Part shown: piece after piece, positions 58,554 to 64,000 of the stretch
Position numbering within the stretch: position 1 is the first letter of the stretch
Layout of the letters: every line of letters begins with the position of its first letter
From: Rhizobium laguerreae
Lineage (GTDB): Bacteria > Pseudomonadota > Alphaproteobacteria > Rhizobiales > Rhizobiaceae
Length of the DNA: 64,000 bases
Reading direction: 5' to 3'
Assembly: GCF_002008165.1 (NCBI RefSeq)
Contig: NZ_MRDM01000014.1
Location: 62,001 to 126,000, forward strand
The notes under the pieces: model-generated
Database searches by the model: none
Seen by the model: the letters and a program-made list of their open reading frames with translations, nothing else
What the model was told of the DNA's origin: nothing
Position numbers and translations under genes: made by a program

Positions 58554-59690
58554 TTGGACGATACTGCTGCCCTGAAGAAAACCCCGCTGCATGCCCTGCA
58601 TCTTTCGCTCGGCGCCCGCATGGTGCCGTTCGCCGGTTACGACATGCCGGTGCAATATCCCGCAGGCGTGATGAAGGAGCATCTTCATACCCGCGCCGAA
58701 GCCGGCCTCTTCGATGTCTCCCACATGGGCCAGGTCATCGTGAAGGCGAAGTCGGGCAGCTACGAGGATGCGGCGCTGGCGCTCGAAAGCCTGGTGCCGG
58801 TCGACATCCTAGGCCTTGCCGAAGGCCGCCAGCGCTACGGCTTTTTCACCGACGACACCGGCTGCATTCTCGACGACCTGATGATCGCCCATCTCGACGA
58901 CCACCTCTTCGTCGTCGTCAACGCCGCCTGCAAGGAGGCCGATCTCGCCCATCTGCAGGCCCATATCGGCGACCAGTGCGACATCACCCTTCTCAACCGC
59001 GCTTTGATCGCGCTGCAGGGGCCGCGCGCAGTCGCCGTTCTCGCCGAACTCTGGGCCGACGTCGCTGCAATGAAATTCATGGATGTGCGCCACTGCCGCC
59101 TGCACGACGTTTCCTGTCTTGTTTCCCGCTCCGGCTATAGCGGCGAGGACGGCTTCGAGATCTCGATTCCATCAGACAAGGCCGTGGATGTCACCATGAG
59201 GTTGCTCGAACATCCGGACGTACAGGCGATCGGCCTCGGCGCCCGCGATTCGCTGCGCCTCGAAGCCGGTCTCTGCCTCTACGGCAACGATATCGATACG
59301 ACCACCTCGCCAGTGGAGGCAGCGCTCGAATGGGCCATGCAGAAGGCAAGGCGCGGCAACGGTGCGCGTGCCGGCGGCTTCCCGGGCTCCGGCCGCATCC
59401 TATCCGAACTCGAAAACGGCGCCGCGCGCCGTCGTGTCGGCCTGAAGCCGGAAGGCAAGGCGCCAGTGCGCGGCCATGCCAAGCTTTATGCCGATGCCGA
59501 GGGCAAGATCGAAATCGGCGGGGTCACCTCGGGCGGCTTCGGCCCCAGCGTCGAAGGTCCCGTCGCCATGGGCTACGTACCGGTCTCCCATGCTGCGGCA
59601 GGCACGCTCGTCTATGCAGAGGTGCGCGGCAAATATCTGCCGACCACCGTCAGCGCCCTTCCCTTCGTCACACCGACCTACAAACGCTAA
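58554..59690 (+). CDS. gcvT: Aminomethyltransferase (glycine cleavage T protein)
   Basis: The T protein moves the methylene group from lipoyl-H protein to tetrahydrofolate. The 378 residues start [38 protein letters not shown], the family N-terminus. The start codon is TTG, preceded by CCGGAGG at good spacing; no better ATG exists upstream. Key residues are in FDVSHMGQ, and the C-terminal barrel has [11 protein letters not shown]. It is the first gene of gcvTHP, with gcvH 23 bp downstream. Glycine riboswitch regulates it. Confidence 0.97.
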   Translation: MDDTAALKKTPLHALHLSLGARMVPFAGYDMPVQYPAGVMKEHLHTRAEAGLFDVSHMGQVIVKAKSGSYEDAALALESLVPVDILGLAEGRQRYGFFTDDTGCILDDLMIAHLDDHLFVVVNAACKEADLAHLQAHIGDQCDITLLNRALIALQGPRAVAVLAELWADVAAMKFMDVRHCRLHDVSCLVSRSGYSGEDGFEISIPSDKAVDVTMRLLEHPDVQAIGLGARDSLRLEAGLCLYGNDIDTTTSPVEAALEWAMQKARRGNGARAGGFPGSGRILSELENGAARRRVGLKPEGKAPVRGHAKLYADAEGKIEIGGVTSGGFGPSVEGPVAMGYVPVSHAAAGTLVYAEVRGKYLPTTVSALPFVTPTYKR

Positions 59691-59713
59691 ACCTTTTCCA
59701 GAGAGGACGAACA

Positions 59714-60076
59714 ATGCTGAAATTTACCGAAGAACACGAATGGCTGAAGATCGAAGGCGGCGTTGCGACGGTCGGCATCACCACCTATGCCGTCGAACAG
59801 CTCGGCGACCTGGTTTTCGTCGAGCTGCCGGAAGTCGGCGCGACCTTCTCCAAGAACGGCAATGCCGCGACCGTTGAATCCGTCAAGGCTGCTTCAGACG
59901 TCTATTGTCCGCTGGATGGCGAGATCATCGAGGTCAATCCGGCCATCGTTGCAGATCCGTCGCTGGTCAATTCCGATCCTCAGGGCGCCGGCTGGTTCTT
60001 CAAGCTGAAGCTGGCAAACGCTGCGGACGCCGATGGCCTGCTCGACGAGGCGGCCTACAAGGAGCTCACTGCGTAA
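59714..60076 (+). CDS. gcvH: Glycine cleavage H protein
   Basis: The lipoyl-carrier protein of the glycine cleavage complex, 120 residues. The lipoylated Lys is in VESVKAASD, and the usual [22 protein letters not shown] is present. It needs LipB (also in this window) for octanoylation. A GAGAGGACG lies upstream of the ATG. Its stop (TAA) overlaps the gcvP ATG by one base (TAATG), so they are translationally coupled. Confidence 0.98.
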   Translation: MLKFTEEHEWLKIEGGVATVGITTYAVEQLGDLVFVELPEVGATFSKNGNAATVESVKAASDVYCPLDGEIIEVNPAIVADPSLVNSDPQGAGWFFKLKLANAADADGLLDEAAYKELTA

Positions 60077-62940
60077 TGACGACGCCGACAGAATTCCAGT
60101 TCACCGACTATCAGCCCTACGATTTCGCCAATCGCCGCCATATCGGCCCCTCGCCGGCCGAGATGACCGACATGCTGAAGGTGATCGGCTATAACAGCCT
60201 CGATGGTCTGATCGACGCGACGCTGCCGCCCTCGATCCGCCAGAAGGCGCCGCTCGTCTGGGGCGCGCCGATGACCGAGCGCGAGGCACTCGACAAGCTG
60301 CGCGAGACCGCCAACAAGAACAAGGTGCTGGTCTCGCTGATCGGCCAGGGTTACTACGGCACGATCACGCCGCCGGTCATCCAGCGCAACATCCTCGAAA
60401 ACCCCGCCTGGTACACAGCCTATACGCCCTACCAGCCGGAGATCAGCCAGGGTCGCCTGGAAGCACTGCTGAACTACCAGACGATGATCTGCGACCTCAC
60501 CGGCCTCGACGTTGCCAACGCCTCGCTGCTCGACGAGGCGACCGCGGCCGCCGAAGGCATGGCGATCGCCGAGCGCGTCGCCAAATCGAAGGCAAAGTCT
60601 TTCTTCGTCGATGCCGACTGCCATCCGCAGACCATCGCCCTGATCCGCACCCGCGCCGAGCCGCTCGGCTGGAGCGTCATCGTCGGCAATCCCTTCACCG
60701 ATCTCGATCCTGTCGACGTCTTTGGCGCAATCTTCCAGTATCCTGGCACGCACGGTCACGTGCATGATTTTACCGGCCTGATCTCGCGCCTGCATCAGAC
60801 CGGCGCCATAGCGATCGTCGCCGCCGATATCCTGGCGCTGACGCTGCTGAAATCGCCTGGCGAAATGGGTGCCGATATCGCCGTCGGCTCCTCGCAGCGC
60901 TTCGGTGTCCCGGTCGGCTACGGCGGCCCGCATGCGGCCTATATGTCGGTCAAGGATGCCATCAAGCGCTCCATGCCCGGCCGCCTCGTCGGCGTTTCCG
61001 TCGATGCCCGCGGCAACCGCGCCTATCGCCTGTCGCTGCAGACCCGCGAACAGCATATCCGCCGCGAAAAGGCAACGTCGAACATCTGCACCGCCCAGGT
61101 GCTGCTGGCCGTCATGGCCTCCATGTACGCCGTCTTCCACGGCCCGAAGGGTATCAAGGCGATCGCCCAGCAGGTGCACCAGAAAGCCGTGCTGATGGCC
61201 AAGGGCCTGGAAAAGCTTGGCTATAAGGTTGAACCGGACACCTTCTTCGACACGATCACCGTCGATGTCGGCCATATGCAGGGTCTCATCCTGCGTGCAG
61301 CCGTCGCCGAAGGCGTCAATCTGCGCAAGGTCGGCGAAACCAAAATCGGCATGAGCCTCGACGAACGCACCCGGCCGGCGACGCTCGAAGCCGTCTGGCG
61401 CGCCTTCGGCGGCAATTTCACCATCGCCGATTTCGAGCCTTCCTACCGCCTGCCGAAGGGCCTGCTCCGCACCAGCGATTACCTCACCCATCCGATCTTC
61501 CACATGAACCGCGCCGAAAGCGAGATGACGCGTTACATCCGCCGGCTTTCCGACCGGGATCTGGCGCTCGACCGCTCGATGATCCCGCTCGGCTCCTGCA
61601 CGATGAAACTCAACGCGACGGCGGAAATGCTGCCGATCACCTGGCCGGAATTTTCCGACATCCATCCCTTCGTGCCGGCCGCCCAGGCGCTCGGCTACCG
61701 CGAGATGATCGACGACCTGATCGAAAAGCTCTGCGCCGTCACCGGCTACGACGCCTTCTCCATGCAGCCGAATTCCGGTGCCCAGGGCGAATATGCCGGC
61801 CTGCTGACGATCCGCAACTTTCATATCGCCAATGGCGACGGCCATCGCGACGTCTGCCTGATCCCGACTTCGGCGCACGGCACCAATCCGGCTTCAGCCC
61901 AGATGGTCGGCATGAAGGTCGTCGTCGTCAAGGTGCGTGAAAACGGCGATATCGATCTCGACGATTTCCGCGCCAAGGCGGAGCAGCATGCTGCAAATCT
62001 CTCCTGCTGCATGATCACCTACCCTTCGACGCACGGCGTCTTCGAGGAGACCGTCAAGGAAATCTGCGATCTCGTGCATGAGCATGGCGGCCAGGTCTAT
62101 CTCGACGGCGCCAACATGAATGCCATGGTCGGCCTGTCTCGCCCCGGTGACATCGGCTCCGACGTTTCGCACTTGAACCTGCACAAGACCTTCTGCATTC
62201 CGCATGGCGGCGGCGGACCCGGCATGGGCCCGATCGGCGTCAAGGCGCATCTGGCACCCTATCTGCCCGGCCATCCCGAAACCGACGGCCGTTCGGGTGC
62301 GGTCTCGGCCGCCGCTTTCGGCTCGGCCTCGATCCTGCCGATCTCCTGGAGCTATTGTCTGATGATGGGCGGCGAAGGCCTGACGCAGGCGACCAAGGTG
62401 GCGATCCTCAACGCCAACTATATCGCCGCCCGGCTGAAGGGCGCCTATGACGTGCTCTACAAGTCGGAGGCCGGCCGTGTCGCGCATGAATGCATCATCG
62501 ACACCCGCCCGCTGGTCGACAGCTCCGGTGTCACGGTCGATGACGTCGCCAAGCGCCTGATCGACTGCGGCTTCCATGCCCCGACCATGAGCTGGCCGGT
62601 CGCCGGCACGCTAATGATCGAGCCAACGGAAAGCGAGACCAAAGCCGAACTCGACCGTTTCTGCGAGGCGATGCTGGCGATCCGCGAGGAAGCCCGCGCC
62701 ATCGAGGATGGCCGAATGGATAAGGTGAACAACCCGCTGAAGAACGCCCCACACACGGTGGAAGATCTCGTCGGCGATTGGGACCGCCCCTACAGCAGAG
62801 AACAAGCCTGCTTCCCGCCCGGCGCCTTCCGTGTCGACAAATACTGGTCGCCAGTCAACCGCGTCGACAATGTCTATGGCGACCGCAACTTGATCTGCAC
62901 CTGCCCGCCGGTGGAAAGCTACGCGGAGGCGGCTGAGTAG
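60076..62940 (+). CDS. gcvP: Glycine dehydrogenase (decarboxylating), P protein
   Basis: The PLP enzyme that decarboxylates glycine and passes the aminomethyl group to GcvH. The single-chain type of 954 residues: N-half with [16 protein letters not shown]-half with the PLP Lys in [21 protein letters not shown]. Motifs [11 protein letters not shown] and MTYP-like turns follow the usual pattern. Start overlaps gcvH by one base. A terminator is found downstream (62977-63003). Confidence 0.98.
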   Translation: MTTPTEFQFTDYQPYDFANRRHIGPSPAEMTDMLKVIGYNSLDGLIDATLPPSIRQKAPLVWGAPMTEREALDKLRETANKNKVLVSLIGQGYYGTITPPVIQRNILENPAWYTAYTPYQPEISQGRLEALLNYQTMICDLTGLDVANASLLDEATAAAEGMAIAERVAKSKAKSFFVDADCHPQTIALIRTRAEPLGWSVIVGNPFTDLDPVDVFGAIFQYPGTHGHVHDFTGLISRLHQTGAIAIVAADILALTLLKSPGEMGADIAVGSSQRFGVPVGYGGPHAAYMSVKDAIKRSMPGRLVGVSVDARGNRAYRLSLQTREQHIRREKATSNICTAQVLLAVMASMYAVFHGPKGIKAIAQQVHQKAVLMAKGLEKLGYKVEPDTFFDTITVDVGHMQGLILRAAVAEGVNLRKVGETKIGMSLDERTRPATLEAVWRAFGGNFTIADFEPSYRLPKGLLRTSDYLTHPIFHMNRAESEMTRYIRRLSDRDLALDRSMIPLGSCTMKLNATAEMLPITWPEFSDIHPFVPAAQALGYREMIDDLIEKLCAVTGYDAFSMQPNSGAQGEYAGLLTIRNFHIANGDGHRDVCLIPTSAHGTNPASAQMVGMKVVVVKVRENGDIDLDDFRAKAEQHAANLSCCMITYPSTHGVFEETVKEICDLVHEHGGQVYLDGANMNAMVGLSRPGDIGSDVSHLNLHKTFCIPHGGGGPGMGPIGVKAHLAPYLPGHPETDGRSGAVSAAAFGSASILPISWSYCLMMGGEGLTQATKVAILNANYIAARLKGAYDVLYKSEAGRVAHECIIDTRPLVDSSGVTVDDVAKRLIDCGFHAPTMSWPVAGTLMIEPTESETKAELDRFCEAMLAIREEARAIEDGRMDKVNNPLKNAPHTVEDLVGDWDRPYSREQACFPPGAFRVDKYWSPVNRVDNVYGDRNLICTCPPVESYAEAAE

Positions 62941-62976
62941 CGGTCAAGCCTGACGCAGCGAAGGGCTGAGCAATCC

Positions 62977-63010
62977 AAGCCCCTTCCATCATGGGAGGGG
63001 CTTTCCTAAT
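62977..63010 (+). terminator. Terminator of gcvTHP
   Basis: AAGCCCCTTCC (62977-62987) and GGGAGGGGCTT (62993-63003) form an 11 bp stem with one G-T pair and a 5 nt loop, followed by TTCCTAATT. It is 36 bp past gcvP. Confidence 0.75.
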
Positions 63011-63027
63011 TCTGATAGAAATGTGCG

Positions 63028-63046
63028 GCTAACCTGTCTGGTTAGC
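63028..63046. repeat. Small inverted repeat
   Basis: GCTAACC (63028-63034) and GGTTAGC (63040-63046) form a 7 bp stem with a 5 nt loop, in the gap after gcvP. It may be a second hairpin of the terminator region. Confidence 0.4.
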
Positions 63047-63138
63047 AGCCGATGCAGGCTCAATTCCTCGGCAGGGGCACCAGTTTCCCAGTTCCCCTGC
63101 TCTCTTTTCGGCGTCGATGCCGTGCCGGTTTGCGGGCT

Positions 63139-63187
63139 AGAACAGGATGATTTTAGGCCCGGTGGCCTAAAATCTGAATCCTGTTCT
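63139..63187. repeat. Long Rhizobium palindromic element (AGAACAGGAT type)
   Basis: AGAACAGGAT (63139-63148) mirrors ATCCTGTTCT (63178-63187), and inside it GATTTTAGGCC (63149-63159) mirrors GGCCTAAAATC (63164-63174). A nearly continuous 21 bp stem is formed. I recognise the type from rhizobial intergenic DNA. Confidence 0.75.
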
Positions 63188-63200
63188 ACATTATATAGTT

Positions 63201-63250
63201 AGAGCATGATGTCGTCCGAAAACCGCTTACACTTTGCGGCATCATGCTCT
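63201..63250. repeat. Rhizobium palindromic element (AGAGCATGATG type)
   Basis: AGAGCATGATG (63201-63211) mirrors CATCATGCTCT (63240-63250), with a CCGAAAACCGC segment inside. It lies 13 bp after the previous palindrome and overlaps the stop codon of the dehydrogenase gene by 2 bases. Confidence 0.75.
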
Positions 63251-64000
63251 AGAAGCGCTCGCCGACCATATCCTCGCTTTTGGCCCACAATGCCCTGGCC
63301 GTCTCGGGATCGAGCGCGTAGGTGCGCACGCCTTCGGAAATCGGGCTGATCTCCGCATCCGTCACTTCGGAGACGTGGCAATTCTCGCAATATTTGCCGC
63401 CGACCACGTCTGCCGGCGCGACGAAACCCGCCCAGACGGAGGTAGCCGCACCCTGAGGAATCGTCTTCCACTGGAAGGGCGGCTTGCCCTCGGCGGCGAG
63501 TGCTGCGTTGATCTGCGTCATCATGCCTTCAATCATGCCAGGGTCGAGATGACGGTCGAGCTCGGTCTGGATGCCGCCGGGATGTAGTGCCGTTGCACGG
63601 ATGCCGTGCTCCTTGAGGCGCCGGTCGAGTTCCACCGCGAACAGGATATTTGCGGTTTTCGACTGGGCATAGGCCGCCCAGGGCTCATAGGTCTTGCTCG
63701 CGAAATTGAGGTCATCGAGGCTGAAAGGTGCCATGCGATGGCCCGAGGATGCGACGATCACCACTCGGCCGCCCGATTTGACGAGCGGTGCGATGCGGTT
63801 GACCAGCACGAAATGGCCGAGATGGTTGGTGCCGAACTGCGTTTCGAAGCCATCGGCGGTGCGGCCGAAGGGAGCGGCCATCACGCCGGCATTGGCAATG
63901 ACGACATCGAAGGGGCGGCCATCCGAAATGAGCGCATCGGCGCAGGCGCGCACGCTTGCCAGAGAGGCAAGATCAAGCTCGACGATATCAACGCTGCCGC
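63249..64000 (-). CDS. Short-chain dehydrogenase/reductase (5' end beyond window)
   Basis: The C-terminal 250 codons of an SDR oxidoreductase; the frame is open to the window edge, so the nucleotide-binding N-terminus lies outside. It has the NAGVMAAP motif, the catalytic Ser region [11 protein letters not shown] and Tyr/Lys in [15 protein letters not shown]. The C-terminal part has a [11 protein letters not shown] segment common in retinol dehydrogenase-like members. The substrate is unknown. Its stop overlaps a palindromic repeat. Confidence 0.88.
   Translation of the reverse strand, partial: GSVDIVELDLASLASVRACADALISDGRPFDVVIANAGVMAAPFGRTADGFETQFGTNHLGHFVLVNRIAPLVKSGGRVVIVASSGHRMAPFSLDDLNFASKTYEPWAAYAQSKTANILFAVELDRRLKEHGIRATALHPGGIQTELDRHLDPGMIEGMMTQINAALAAEGKPPFQWKTIPQGAATSVWAGFVAPADVVGGKYCENCHVSEVTDAEISPISEGVRTYALDPETARALWAKSEDMVGERF

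Noticed and set aside
60055..61878. Long open frame opposite gcvP
   Set aside because: It is an antisense shadow with no recognisable domain.

Overview
The window looks like a chromosomal core segment of a fast-growing Rhizobium (family Rhizobiaceae, most like the R. etli / R. leguminosarum group). The reasons are the high-GC codon use, gene families typical of alphaproteobacteria (ATP12, DUF1489, DUF2336, PAS_5, LapG-like BTLCP, YidD, a LiuR-like MerR regulator), and intergenic palindromes of kinds I recognise from Rhizobium genomes. I see no insertion sequence, prophage, CRISPR array or conjugation gene. Most genes are housekeeping, with conserved-hypothetical and envelope genes between them.

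Layout. 1-4.7 kb: a partial CHASE2 sensor with a FecR partner, then a divergent pair of citrate synthase-family genes, one with an N-terminal helix-turn-helix, facing each other across a palindrome-rich gap. 4.7-8 kb: pyrG, secG and tpiA on the minus strand. 8-18.7 kb: a secreted hydrolase, parE, a phytase-like esterase, an AI-2E transporter, a GNAT, DUF2336, a flavin reductase/nitroreductase pair and a secreted repeat-poor protein. 18.9-22.9 kb (minus): thrS, DUF1697, DUF2267, yidD and an atypical NifU/SufU-like scaffold. 23-31.6 kb: folE with a structured leader, hisI, a patatin, a CBS protein, a rhomboid, an orphan minus-strand terminator that may mark a small RNA, PAS_5, tandem PilZ, a proline iminopeptidase and a LapG-like protease. 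31.7-42 kb: a SPOR-tailed D,D-carboxypeptidase, sdaA, a small patch with VOC and acyltransferase genes, DUF599, DUF1624, a MerR regulator with its probable operator, and mgtE. 42-50 kb: a peptide deformylase-like protein that has lost metal ligands, a BON protein, a secreted repeat peptide, lipB, tRNA-Leu(GAG), an EamA exporter, the biotin-carrying subunit of an acyl-CoA carboxylase, and small acetyltransferase/UPF0178 genes. 50-58 kb: sugE behind a two-hairpin guanidine-II riboswitch, DoxX, the carboxylase beta subunit, a lipoprotein, ATP12, a HAD phosphatase, rluC, crcB, and a copper module (DUF1775-PCuAC fusion plus a DUF2946 protein). 58.3-62.9 kb: the glycine cleavage operon gcvTHP behind a tandem glycine riboswitch, with gcvT starting at TTG. 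The window ends in a short-chain dehydrogenase cut by the edge, preceded by stacked palindromic repeats.

How the genes fit together. One-carbon and amino-acid metabolism is well represented (gcvTHP, sdaA, folE, thrS, hisI). The carboxylase alpha (+) and beta (-) subunits lie about 2.5 kb apart in convergent orientation and should form one acyl-CoA (probably propionyl-CoA) carboxylase. Three leaders carry RNA control elements: two are clear (glycine, guanidine-II) and one is a candidate (folE). The most interesting leads are degenerate or fused enzymes (HTH-citrate synthase, a citrate synthase with Asp to Glu at the catalytic position, deformylase-like and SufU-like proteins missing ligands), the folE leader, and the orphan terminator at 26.8 kb. 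No obviously new multi-gene system is visible. Starts were refined by ribosome-binding site and family alignment from memory; no database search was run.
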